From an uncultured Paracoccaceae bacterium (GTDB lineage: Bacteria; Pseudomonadota; Alphaproteobacteria; Rhodobacterales; Rhodobacteraceae): DNA of 64,000 nucleotides. The stretch spans positions 248,001 through 312,000 of the forward strand of contig CAJJAR010000001.1 of the NCBI GenBank assembly GCA_905182105.1, given 5' to 3'. The notes beneath the pieces were generated by a model, which was given only the letters and a program-made list of their open reading frames with translations, did not search any database and was not told the origin of the DNA. Every line of letters starts with the position of its first letter. Position 1 is the stretch's first letter. Below are positions 27,256 to 36,211 of the stretch, piece by piece. Both the position numbers and the translations under genes were made by a program.

Positions 27256-28509
27256 TTATTCCTCATTTACGGCAGTACATGCCAACAAGATCAAAGCAAA
27301 TATTTTCAAGACACAAGGCACAGCCGCGTACATCAAAGTTAATACGAATAAGGCGTGTTCAGAGTTAGTGGCTGAACCACTTTCAAAGCCTGCAAGCTGC
27401 AAGGTTGGCAGCAGCAACACAGCTGCGAATGCCAAGGTAAATTTCGAAACAAATGACCAAAGGCCAAAACCTTCGGTGGCGGCAGGTGAAATCTCTGCCA
27501 TCCGTTTGGCAAACATCGCAGGCAACAATGTCAGATCAGCACCCAACGCGGCACCGGACGCTACACATACGAAAGCAAATGCAACCCAATCGCCTGCACC
27601 TAAAAGTATGGCGAAAGCAAAAGCTACAATCGCCAAGGTCATCGAAACCATCAACGTATTTTTGGTTCCAAATCGTTCCGCCGAATTCCCCCACATTGGA
27701 ACTGACAAGGCGGCCGAAAGGAAGAACAGCAACAAAAGCGGGCCTTCCATCCCGAATGCCAACAATCGTGTTTCCACGAAGAACAGGAACAACGTGGAAC
27801 TTACTGCAACGGGAGCAGCGTTGATGAATGCGATGATCAACAATTGGCGTGCAATAGGGTCTTGCAACACTGTTTGAAAACTGGCCGATGTCGAAGCGTT
27901 CACAGCGCCCCATTCAGCGCGCATCAAGATCCCTGCAAGTAATGCCAAAACCCCAAATCCAATAGCAAAGCCAACAAAGGGTTCATTCATAAAGTACAAG
28001 AATATCAGCGGAGCAATCGCCGCGACACAAACCCCAAACAAGGCACCAGTTTCACGCCACCGCGCCAGTTTCAAATGGCCGTAACGACCAAGGGCAGATG
28101 CCTTGACGACCCCTTGCGCATAGAAGTTTATGGTTAGGAACGAAAACGCCGAAAACACCAACGTTAACATCAACGCAAACCACATCAACGGTGGCAACTT
28201 TGGCGCAATAGCAAACAGGCCAAGCATCCCAAGTGCCATAATCAAACAAGCGATAGAAACGGCGAGCCCCCGTCGATTCCCTAAGCGCCCAGACCAACGC
28301 CCAAACAGCGGATCCTGCACGACATCCAGTAAACGCAGAGCAAACAAAACAGATCCAAGAGCAACCAAAGACACCCCATATTCATCCACAAAATACTTTG
28401 GCGCATGTATGTAGATCGGCAAACCGGCAGCTGACAGCATTGCAGCAAAAATAGCATACGCAGGAAGGTTATCGTTCCGCGCCTGAGGCTGTGATGTTGA
28501 AATGCTCAT
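27256..28509 (-). CDS. MFS transporter, GPH-like (MFS_2)
   Basis: The 417-residue protein has about twelve membrane helices and the GPH-type loop motif DVVQDPLFGRWSGRLGNRRG near residue 70. GPH members import sugars with cations, but this operon branch is associated with oxidative stress, so the cargo may be a lipid or other compound; unproven. ATG 28509 overlaps the DUF1365 stop as ATGA; a longer start would overlap that gene by 85 bases and is rejected. Confidence 0.88.
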   Translation of the reverse strand: MSISTSQPQARNDNLPAYAIFAAMLSAAGLPIYIHAPKYFVDEYGVSLVALGSVLFALRLLDVVQDPLFGRWSGRLGNRRGLAVSIACLIMALGMLGLFAIAPKLPPLMWFALMLTLVFSAFSFLTINFYAQGVVKASALGRYGHLKLARWRETGALFGVCVAAIAPLIFLYFMNEPFVGFAIGFGVLALLAGILMRAEWGAVNASTSASFQTVLQDPIARQLLIIAFINAAPVAVSSTLFLFFVETRLLAFGMEGPLLLLFFLSAALSVPMWGNSAERFGTKNTLMVSMTLAIVAFAFAILLGAGDWVAFAFVCVASGAALGADLTLLPAMFAKRMAEISPAATEGFGLWSFVSKFTLAFAAVLLLPTLQLAGFESGSATNSEHALFVLTLMYAAVPCVLKIFALILLACTAVNEE

Positions 28510-29270
28510 CCGCGAGAAATTTCGTTGGCAGGTGCCTTTGGGCAGGAACGAAAACGCGCTTTTTTCCACCACAATTTCAGAGCTTGCCAATGGATCAAGC
28601 TTAGCACCCGGCGCGATCCAAACGGGCGACGCAACAACATATTCAAAACAGTGCGATTGGTAAGCGGGGCACGTGTGCCAGTCAGTGTTGCAATCAATCC
28701 ACCTTCACCTTGGCTATAGTCGATCCAGACACCAATCCGATCATTGCTGATATCAAAGCGAAACTCATACCCACCTTCGACTGGTTGGAACGGTGAGACG
28801 TGCATATGCTTGGTAGACTTTAGACGATCCGTCGCAAGAATAGGATGAAGATCAGGATGGTGTAACAAATAGGAATGACGTTCACCAAAGGTATTAGACA
28901 CCTCGGCAACCACAGCAATCAGTTCATCGTCTATTTCACGGCGGCACAACCAAAAACTGACTGGATTAAACACATGGCCAAGCATTTTTGGCTGAGCTAA
29001 AATTTCGATGCGGGCAACCCCAGTGACATCATGTGCAGCAAGAACTTTGCGCACCCATGCGCTTCCTTGGCCATTCTTTGGTAGGCCACCATGATCGATA
29101 TCGTTTAGTGCAGCAAGCCCACGCCCATTACGTGCGAACAAACGCGGGCAACTGATTGGTGCATCAGCGTCAAGTAAAACGTAGTCGATAGAATAGCGAA
29201 AGGCGTTTTTCACTGTACCTTTGCGACTATGGAACGTCACACCGTTGATATGATCAACAGTGCCTGTCAC
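28506..29270 (-). CDS. DUF1365 family protein, UfaO/RSP_1090-like
   Basis: The 254-residue protein is a DUF1365 member: FRYSIDYVLLD near residue 25, a PKMLGHVFNPVSFWLCR core near residue 93, EVSNTFGERHSY, and KHMHVSPFQPVEGGYEF near residue 157. The Rhodobacter sphaeroides homologue sits in the same gene order and has been linked to making furan fatty acids under the RpoE response; I rely on memory for that. GTG 29270 overlaps the flavoprotein stop as GTGA, so the two are coupled. Conserved His and Glu suggest a metal or oxygen chemistry, not shown here. Confidence 0.85.
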   Translation of the reverse strand: MTGTVDHINGVTFHSRKGTVKNAFRYSIDYVLLDADAPISCPRLFARNGRGLAALNDIDHGGLPKNGQGSAWVRKVLAAHDVTGVARIEILAQPKMLGHVFNPVSFWLCRREIDDELIAVVAEVSNTFGERHSYLLHHPDLHPILATDRLKSTKHMHVSPFQPVEGGYEFRFDISNDRIGVWIDYSQGEGGLIATLTGTRAPLTNRTVLNMLLRRPFGSRRVLSLIHWQALKLWWKKARFRSCPKAPANEISRG

Positions 29271-30565
29271 GTGATTAAATTTCTTTCAAACCATTTTGCC
29301 TTGATCGCATCAGCAACTGTTACGGCACTTTCAAGGCCGTCTTCATGGAACCCGTGACGCAACCATGCCCCCGTAAACCATGTGTTGTTTACACCATTCA
29401 TTGCGCGAACTTTTTCCTGCGCCTCAAGTGCTGCCAAATCATATACTGGATGGCGCAGAATAACCTGGTCATAAATCAGCTCTTCTCGGATTGTACGCTT
29501 CGTATTCAGGGTCACAAAATGTGGGTCATCCATTGGAATCGGCTGAAGCGAATTCATCCAATAAGTCAGGTCAATTTGATCACCTGACACTTTCTCATCT
29601 TCAGTGTACACCCACGATGACCAAGTTTGACGGCGCTTTGGCATAATGCTTTCGTCTGCATGCAACGTGATTTCATTTGGTTGATATTTGATCGCGCCAA
29701 GTGCTGCCTGTTCTTCAGTCGTCGGGTCAGCCAACAAGGCCAGAGTATCATCCGAATGCGTACCAAAAATTACTTGGTCAAAGGCTTCCCACTCACCGCC
29801 AGCAGCTTTCACCTGAACAACCCCGCCATCACGGCGCACAGCTTGTACAGGCGATTTTAGTCGTATGTCGACGCCACGGCTAACCAGCGCAGCTTCTAGA
29901 AGGCGAACATATTCAATCGAACCACCATCAACTGTGTACCATTGGTGCTGACCAGTTGTATTTAAAAGCGCATGGTTCTCAAAAAACTGGATCATCGCAT
30001 GTGCTGGAAAATCCATGATCTTCTGCGTCGGCGTTGACCAAATTGCGCCAGACAAAGGCAAAAGGTAATAATCTCGAAACCAAACGCCCGTGCCCAGTTT
30101 TTCCAAAAATTCTGCAACTGTAATTGATAGGTCTTTCGCCAACTCAAGCGCATTTTTGTTGAACCGTAAAATATCGCGGACCATACCAAGAAATTTGGGG
30201 TTCACTGCGTTCATACGCTGCGCAAACAATGCGTCAAGGCTAGCCAACCCATACTCTAGGCGCCCCCCACCAATGGACGCTCCAAAACTCATGTTTGACT
30301 TCACAACGGGCACGTTCAAATCAGCAAACAGCTCCGCCATGTGTGGATAATTTGCGTAATTAAAAACGATGAAACCTGTGTCGACAGGCTGATCTCCAAG
30401 CTTGCCTGCCATTTTGGTACGTGCGTGCCCACCGAGCCGCGGCTCCGCTTCGTATAGCGTAACCTGTTTGGATTTGCTAAGTTTGTAGGCAGAGCCCATA
30501 CCTGAAATACCTCCGCCAATAATGGCGATTTTTTGAGGCGTCGAGTTTGGTTGGTCGGATGGCAT
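29267..30565 (-). CDS. FAD-dependent amine oxidase-like flavoprotein, UfaD/RSP_1091-like
   Basis: The 432-residue flavoprotein has the dinucleotide motif IAIIGGGISGMGSAYKL near residue 12, a GGHARTK motif near residue 42, VDTGFIVFN, and a C-terminal NTWFTGAWLRHGFHEDGLESA FAD-binding segment. It resembles the NAD(P)-binding Rossmann/amine oxidase proteins next to DUF1365 genes, including the R. sphaeroides protein connected with fatty acid desaturation on the furan fatty acid route. ATG 30565 has a weak CAGGA upstream. It is the first gene of a five-gene operon divergent from rpoE. Confidence 0.87.
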   Translation of the reverse strand: MPSDQPNSTPQKIAIIGGGISGMGSAYKLSKSKQVTLYEAEPRLGGHARTKMAGKLGDQPVDTGFIVFNYANYPHMAELFADLNVPVVKSNMSFGASIGGGRLEYGLASLDALFAQRMNAVNPKFLGMVRDILRFNKNALELAKDLSITVAEFLEKLGTGVWFRDYYLLPLSGAIWSTPTQKIMDFPAHAMIQFFENHALLNTTGQHQWYTVDGGSIEYVRLLEAALVSRGVDIRLKSPVQAVRRDGGVVQVKAAGGEWEAFDQVIFGTHSDDTLALLADPTTEEQAALGAIKYQPNEITLHADESIMPKRRQTWSSWVYTEDEKVSGDQIDLTYWMNSLQPIPMDDPHFVTLNTKRTIREELIYDQVILRHPVYDLAALEAQEKVRAMNGVNNTWFTGAWLRHGFHEDGLESAVTVADAIKAKWFERNLIT

Positions 30566-30596
30566 GAGGATATAGTCCTGATTAATGCGTTTGATA

Positions 30597-30626
30597 AGTC
30601 TACGCGCCACGCTCGAAATCGGATGT
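30597..30626 (-). promoter_or_regulatory. Weak candidate RpoE promoter of the flavoprotein operon
   Basis: Read on the minus strand, ACATCC is followed after 18 bases by TAGACT, ending about 32 bases upstream of ATG 30565. It differs from the RpoE-type TGATCC element at two positions. The spacing agrees with the promoter of rpoE on the other strand, but the match is weak. Confidence 0.3.
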
Positions 30627-30648
30627 TAAAACGCAAAAAAAAGAAATT

Positions 30649-30678
30649 TGATCCAATTCAGCACTTCAACCGTAAATT
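30649..30678 (+). promoter_or_regulatory. RpoE-type promoter upstream of rpoE
   Basis: TGATCC (30649-30654) and TAAATT (30673-30678) are 18 bases apart. TGATCC is the -35 element I know for group IV RpoE in Rhodobacter, so rpoE-chrR is probably autoregulated. Transcription would start near 30685, about 90 bases before the chosen start codon. Confidence 0.65.
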
Positions 30679-30775
30679 TTATATGTTAGCTCGCCCTCAA
30701 AATGTGTTACCGACGGAAAGATCGGTTAATTTTCAGACGGCTGCAACCCGTTTGGTTGCAGTGGGTTCGGAACGC

Positions 30776-31321
30776 GTGAAAAATGTAAATAAACGTAATT
30801 TATGGATTTCTCATGTCCACCGCATCCGCGATGACGCTGACAAAGCAGCATTTGCAGAACTCTACGCCCACTTTGCCCCCCGAGTGAAGGGATTTCTAAT
30901 CAATTCTGGTGCCGATGGCTCCATTGCCGAGGAATGCGCCCAAGAAGTAATGGTGACCCTTTGGCGCAAAGCACACTTGTTCGACCCATCTCGCGCTTCT
31001 GTTGCGACTTGGATCTTTACAATCGCCCGAAATCGAAAAATTGACATCCTACGCAAACAACGTCGTCCGGAACCTGAGGACCTCACATGGGGTCCAGAAG
31101 AAGAACCGGATCAAACCGATGTTTTAGCGCTGCAGCAAGAAACTGAGATCCTTAGCAAGGCGTTAACAATACTTCCAGCAGCACAAAGAGAACTTATAGA
31201 ACAGGCGTATTTTGGGGATTTGTCCCACAGCGAAATCGCTAAAAAAACGGGTCTGCCCCTTGGCACGATCAAATCGCGAATTAGGTTGGCCCTCGAGCGT
31301 TTACGCCAAACGATGAAATGA
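30776..31321 (+). CDS. rpoE: ECF sigma factor RpoE (singlet oxygen response)
   Basis: The 181-residue product is very close to Rhodobacter sphaeroides RpoE. Region 2 reads AAFAELYAHFAPRVKGFL then WIFTIARNRKIDILRKQRRPEPEDL; region 4 has SHSEIAKKTGLPLGTIKSRIRLALERLR, the -35 recognition helix. It directs transcription of singlet-oxygen defence genes when released from ChrR. Start choice is uncertain: GTG 30776 fits the family length and lies downstream of the candidate promoter, while ATG 30683 would sit almost at the transcription start. The stop overlaps chrR as ATGA. Confidence 0.94.
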   Translation: MKNVNKRNLWISHVHRIRDDADKAAFAELYAHFAPRVKGFLINSGADGSIAEECAQEVMVTLWRKAHLFDPSRASVATWIFTIARNRKIDILRKQRRPEPEDLTWGPEEEPDQTDVLALQQETEILSKALTILPAAQRELIEQAYFGDLSHSEIAKKTGLPLGTIKSRIRLALERLRQTMK

Positions 31322-31986
31322 ACAAAATGATGAGCATAGATATCAAACATCATCTGACGGATGAAATCCTGATGGGCTACTCAGCAGGCACTTTGCCTGA
31401 GGCTTTTAATCTTATGGTCGCAACGCATGTTTCGTTGTGTGATGCTTGCCGCGCTCAATTAGCGGCATGCGATGCCGTTGGCGGTGTCTTGTTGGATGAA
31501 CACGATATCCTCAACACTCAGATGCAGCCCGACAGCTTTGCCGCGACGATTGCGATGATTGAGCAAGGCGTGCCAACAACCAAAGCACCGATCGCCAAAA
31601 AGCCATCTATACTTCCAAGCCCGCTGCAGGACTACATTGGTGGTGACCTGAGCGAAATTAAGTGGCGCCCCATCGGCATGGGTGTAAAGCAAGCTATTTT
31701 ACCAACATCAAAACAAGCAAGCGCACGCCTTTTGATGATCCCAGCCGGTGCAGCTATGCCAGATCACGGTCACCACGGCCTTGAGATGACAATGGTTTTG
31801 CAAGGTGCTTTCCAAGACGACGATGGGTATTTTGGCCTTGGTGATGTCGACATCGCTGACAGCGACCTTGAGCACACGCCGATGGCGGACATCCATGAAG
31901 ATTGTATTTGTCTTGCGGTAAGCGACGCGCCACTGCGCTTTAAGGGTATCCTCCCCCGTATCATGCAGAGCTTTATTCGCATATAA
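31318..31986 (+). CDS. chrR: Anti-sigma factor ChrR
   Basis: ChrR holds RpoE inactive and releases it under singlet oxygen. The 222-residue protein has the zinc-binding anti-sigma domain with His12, His37, Cys41 and Cys44 (spacing HVSLCDAC) and a C-terminal cupin whose metal ligands fall in DHGHHGLE near residue 145 and LEHTP near residue 183, matching R. sphaeroides ChrR. ATG 31318 overlaps the rpoE stop; ATG 31330 is an alternative. No terminator is clear downstream. Confidence 0.95.
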   Translation: MNKMMSIDIKHHLTDEILMGYSAGTLPEAFNLMVATHVSLCDACRAQLAACDAVGGVLLDEHDILNTQMQPDSFAATIAMIEQGVPTTKAPIAKKPSILPSPLQDYIGGDLSEIKWRPIGMGVKQAILPTSKQASARLLMIPAGAAMPDHGHHGLEMTMVLQGAFQDDDGYFGLGDVDIADSDLEHTPMADIHEDCICLAVSDAPLRFKGILPRIMQSFIRI

Positions 31987-32058
31987 ACGACGCACTAGGC
32001 TTTATTTTAAATAACTGCCCAATTTCAGTCGGCCATAGTTTTCTTCCAGGTTTAAGCT

Positions 32059-33014
32059 ATGGCTATGATTTTTGCCCTTCCAGACGATGACAACCTATAC
32101 ACCACCCTTTTAGACCGTGACCCCACCTATGATGGTAGCGTGTTTGTTGGCGTAAATTCGATAGGTGTTTTTTTCCGTTTGAGCTGCCCGGCTCGTAAAC
32201 CAAAGCGCAAGAACTGTACCTTTTACTGCAGTCTATCCGAGTGCATCAACACTAGTTTTGATCCTTGCAAACGGTGCCATCCAATGCACGCAATGGTACC
32301 TAACGATCCTGCCGTTCGCGATCTCCTCACACGACTGGACAACGACCCAACGTATCGATGGTCCGAGGACGGGATTAATGCGTTGGGCTATAATCTTTCT
32401 ACAATAAGGCGTGTCTTTAAACGTACATTCGGCACCACATTTCTAGATCTCGCTCGTGCACGGCGTTTGCAAAGATGGTTGGGATCAAACCCAGTGCATT
32501 CTCAGACACAGCATTATTACGTGCTGATTGGTTTCAAACCAAACTTGGCCCAATGATCGTGGTGGCAGATAACACACATCTTCACTTGCTAGAGTTCACG
32601 GATCGCAAAGCTTTACCCGCCGAGCTCAGTCGTCTGCAGAAAGCAACTGGTGGGATTGGGCTTGGAACAACCAAACCACTTGAACAAACCAAAGCAGAAC
32701 TGACTGAATACTTTGAAGGTCAAAGGGCGGCGTTCAACGTCCCTCTGGCACTCCATGGCACTTCGTTTACCAAATTAGCTTGGCATGCGCTGATGGCGCT
32801 TCCAGCGGGAGAAATTCAAACCTACGCGGGACTTGCACAAGATATCAACCGCCCCTCAGCTACCCGTGCAGTTGCGCGCGCCAATGGCGCAAACCAAATT
32901 TTGATACTCATTCCCTGTAACAGGATTGTTGGTGCCGATGGCAACTTAACCGGATGCGGTGGTGGGCTTTGGCGTAAACGTAAATTGATTGATCTTGAAC
33001 TGCAGTGCAAATGA
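32059..33014 (+). pseudogene. ada: ada, decayed DNA methyl-repair protein/regulator
   Basis: Two frames correspond to one Ada protein. Frame A (ATG 32059) has the Ada metal-binding domain with Cys43, Cys70 and Cys73, but the alkyl-acceptor Cys (E. coli Cys38) is Phe39; it continues into the AraC-type helix-turn-helix (YNLSTIRRVFKRTFGTTFLDLAR). Near 32464-32475 about 30-35 codons of the second half of the HTH are missing and the frame shifts. Frame B then encodes the methylguanine-DNA methyltransferase domain, but the active-site motif PCHR reads PCNR. Ada normally repairs O6-methylguanine and switches on its own regulon; this copy lacks two key residues and a full reading frame, so it is dead. 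It follows chrR by 72 bases. Confidence 0.85.
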
Positions 33015-33033
33015 GACCCTTCTCAGTGACGTA

Positions 33034-34272
33034 TTAAGGCTCAGGCTTGGCCAAAGGCACCACGTTGTTTTGTTCCTCTGGCGTCAATTCTTCAAAATCA
33101 AAATTATCCAAACGCGCCGCACGTTTTCCTGCACGTTCAGCAGCTGTACTAATTCCGTCCAAATCTTTGCGTGCTTGACCAAAGTGGGTATTCAGTTTGT
33201 CGACACGTTCAACAACCAACTCAACATCGCGGTGCAAGCTTTTTAGGGTTGAGCGTATAGCACCCGCCTGTTCACGCATACGAGCATCCTTAAGAATTGC
33301 ACGCATTGTATTCAGCGTGGCCATACAGGTCGTTGGTGAAACAATCCAAACACGGTGATCAAAACCATCACGAACAAGTTCAGGAAAATTTGCGTGGAGC
33401 TCTGCATATACCGCTTCGGACGGTAGGAACATCAACGCACCATCTGCAGTCTCGCCCTCGATGATATATTTCTCACTGATATCACGGATGTGCTTTTTCA
33501 CCGAAACACGCATCGCTTTGCCAGCCTCGTTGACCTCCCAATCAGTCTTGGCCCGACGCAATGCCTCATAGGCTTCAAGGGGGAATTTGCTGTCGATCAC
33601 AATTGGGCCAGGTGGGTTCGGCAATGCAATCAAACAGTCGGCACGCTTGCCGTTGCTAAGGGTCGCTTGCAGCCGAAAACTGTCCTTTGGCAATGCTTTA
33701 CCAACAATGTCGTTCAGTTGAATTTCGCCAAAAGCACCACGCGTTTGTTTGTTGCTTAGGATGTCCTGCAACGACAAAACATCCCCAGACAATTTCGCAA
33801 TATTGTCCTGTGCTTTGTCGATAGAAACGAGACGTTCTTGAAGCTGCGCCAAACTAACCGTGGTTTGTTTCGATGAACCGTTCAACGTTTCTTTCATCCG
33901 CTCTTGCATCTCTGCCATCGAGTGCTGGGCACGCATAGCGTTCTCTGCCAAACGGTCCTGCATTTGCTGTTGAACGGCAGCTAATCGAACTTCCATCGTG
34001 TTGGTAATCTGGGCCTGTGCATTTACCTGCGTATCGGACACGGTTTGCAAACCGCCTTGCAACGCGGCCTGCCCCATATTCAGCTGCTGAACATGCTGGC
34101 CAAGGATGCCCATCTGATTCGCCAGCGGTGCCGCAGCCGCCGCGGAACGCCCTGCCGACCGCACCACGACCATCAACATCACCACGATCAAAATGACCAC
34201 AGCGACAGCCACCAATCCCAAAATGATCAATGGATCGCTAAAGGCATATTTCTGTCCTGAAATCTCAATCAT
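33034..34272 (-). CDS. rmuC: DNA recombination protein RmuC
   Basis: The 412-residue protein has one N-terminal membrane helix (residues 13-38), a long coiled coil (about 60-190) and the RmuC nuclease-like domain with RGAFGEIQLNDIV, IVIDSKFPLEAYEAL and FLPSEAVYAEL. RmuC limits inversion between short repeats in E. coli. ATG 34272 overlaps the mutL stop, so both repair genes are translationally coupled. Intact. Confidence 0.94.
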   Translation of the reverse strand: MIEISGQKYAFSDPLIILGLVAVAVVILIVVMLMVVVRSAGRSAAAAAPLANQMGILGQHVQQLNMGQAALQGGLQTVSDTQVNAQAQITNTMEVRLAAVQQQMQDRLAENAMRAQHSMAEMQERMKETLNGSSKQTTVSLAQLQERLVSIDKAQDNIAKLSGDVLSLQDILSNKQTRGAFGEIQLNDIVGKALPKDSFRLQATLSNGKRADCLIALPNPPGPIVIDSKFPLEAYEALRRAKTDWEVNEAGKAMRVSVKKHIRDISEKYIIEGETADGALMFLPSEAVYAELHANFPELVRDGFDHRVWIVSPTTCMATLNTMRAILKDARMREQAGAIRSTLKSLHRDVELVVERVDKLNTHFGQARKDLDGISTAAERAGKRAARLDNFDFEELTPEEQNNVVPLAKPEP

Positions 34273-36104
34273 GTGCGTCCAAACAACCGTTCAATATCTG
34301 CCAACTTCAGCTCTACATAGGTAGGGCGTCCGTGGTTGCATTGCCCCGAATGCGGGGTTACTTCCATTTCGCGCAAAAGCGCGTTCATTTCTTCAGCCCG
34401 CATCCAACGACCCGAGCGAATAGAACCGTGGCAGGCCACGCAACTAAGGATCGCTTCGACCTTAGCTTGTACCATATTGGAGCTGCCCTGGTCCGCAAGT
34501 TCGTCCAAAATATCAAGGATCATAGCACGCGCATTCACCTCACCCAAAATGGCAGGAGTTTCGCGAATAGCAATTGCACCTCCACCAAAGGGCTCAATAC
34601 CTAAACCAAAACGTGCCAATTCGTCCGCCACTTCAAGCAAACGAGCACAATCGCCGTCCGACAGCTCAACAATTTCTGGGATCAGCAAGGCTTGAGCCGC
34701 GACCCCATTCACCGCCATTTGATTTTTTAATTTCTCGTACACCAATCGCTCATGCGCTGCATGCTGATCAACGATAACCATGCCGGTTGCCGTCTGTGCT
34801 ATAATGTAATTCTCATGAACCTGACCGCGAGCTGTACCCAGTGGAAAATCCTCTGTCGGTGTCTCATTCACCTGCTCTTGCTCAACCACTTGCCCACTAT
34901 AGGCGTGGGTCATTTCCGCGAAACCCGGCGCTTGTGATTGGTAGGACGTTAAACGTGATCCGATTGAGGGACGGTCCATCTGATAGACACGCGGACCACC
35001 AATAGGCTCCTGTGTCATCGCCCCCAAAGTTGCACCAGCAACTGTGGTCGATGCACGATGCCCTGCCTCTGCCAATCCTTGGCGCAATGCCGATACAATT
35101 AACCCACGCGCAAGACCAGGATCGCGAAAGCGTACCTCTGATTTTGCAGGATGAACGTTGACGTCCACAAGCTTCGGATCGCAGTCAAGGAACAGGGCAG
35201 CCGCTGGATGACGATCGCGGCTCAGAAAGTCAAAGTAGGCTCCACGCAATGCACCAACCAATAGTTTATCCCGTACAGGACGACCGTTTACGAACAGATA
35301 CTGTTGCACAGCGGAGCCACGCGAATAGGTTGGCAATGCAGCATACCCTGTTAGATGCAATCCTTCGCGCAGTGCGTCAATTTTCAGGGAGTTATCTGCA
35401 AACTCACACCCCAAAACAGTCGCCAACCGCCCATGCAACGCATCAAACATATCGCCATTTTCGGCTTCTGCCATGAAGGTGGTGCGTGGACTATCGCCAC
35501 TCACATCTCGTAACTCAAACCGTACAAAAGGTTCCGCCATCGCAAGGCGCTTAACTATATCATTAATGGCCGTAGTTTCTGCGCGGTCGGTGCGCAAAAA
35601 CTTCAGTCGTGCTGGAGTTGCATAAAACAAGTCACGCAAAGTTATGACTGTGCCGCCATTCAAAGCAGCAGGGCGCACTGGCCCTAAGTCGCCACCTTCA
35701 ACATTGATCTCAAAAGCTTCAGAACCTTGAACGCGTGAGGTGATGTTAAGACGGCCAACGGCACCCAGTGACGGCAGTGCCTCTCCACGAAAACCAAAGG
35801 TGTGAATATTAAGCAGGTCAGAGCCGTCGATCTTTGACGTAGCATGGCGTGATAAGGCCAACGGCAAATCATGACCTGCAATACCGCAGCCGTCGTCCGT
35901 CACGCGGATCAACGTTTTGCCACCATCTGCAATATCAATGGAAATACGCCGTGCGCCCGCATCGATCGCGTTCTCAACCAACTCTTTGACGGCTGACGCT
36001 GGTCGTTCAACAACTTCACCCGCAGCAATGCGATTGATTGCTGCGTCATCAAGTTGGCGAATAACCGGCAGGTTTTCGTGGATATTGGGTCTGCTTGTTT
36101 CCAT
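34269..36104 (-). CDS. mutL: DNA mismatch repair protein MutL
   Basis: MutL links mismatch recognition to repair. The 611-residue protein has the GHKL ATPase motifs VENAIDAGA near residue 43, DDGCGI near residue 70, and GFRGEALPSLGAV near residue 93. The C-terminal part carries DQHAAHERLVYE, the metal-binding endonuclease motif, together with ACHGSIRSG and CNHGRP, so this MutL is predicted to be a nicking enzyme, as usual in bacteria without MutH. ATG 36104 fits the family N-terminus. It is followed by rmuC with a four-base overlap. Confidence 0.95.
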   Translation of the reverse strand: METSRPNIHENLPVIRQLDDAAINRIAAGEVVERPASAVKELVENAIDAGARRISIDIADGGKTLIRVTDDGCGIAGHDLPLALSRHATSKIDGSDLLNIHTFGFRGEALPSLGAVGRLNITSRVQGSEAFEINVEGGDLGPVRPAALNGGTVITLRDLFYATPARLKFLRTDRAETTAINDIVKRLAMAEPFVRFELRDVSGDSPRTTFMAEAENGDMFDALHGRLATVLGCEFADNSLKIDALREGLHLTGYAALPTYSRGSAVQQYLFVNGRPVRDKLLVGALRGAYFDFLSRDRHPAAALFLDCDPKLVDVNVHPAKSEVRFRDPGLARGLIVSALRQGLAEAGHRASTTVAGATLGAMTQEPIGGPRVYQMDRPSIGSRLTSYQSQAPGFAEMTHAYSGQVVEQEQVNETPTEDFPLGTARGQVHENYIIAQTATGMVIVDQHAAHERLVYEKLKNQMAVNGVAAQALLIPEIVELSDGDCARLLEVADELARFGLGIEPFGGGAIAIRETPAILGEVNARAMILDILDELADQGSSNMVQAKVEAILSCVACHGSIRSGRWMRAEEMNALLREMEVTPHSGQCNHGRPTYVELKLADIERLFGRT

Positions 36105-36211
36105 ACCCCAATACCTAGCACCAAACATGCCGATTCTGCCAGCAGCCAAGTCACCGCATAAGCGGATCTGACCCATCAACTTCGAGAATGGTTAATGGGC
36201 CAATATACCGA

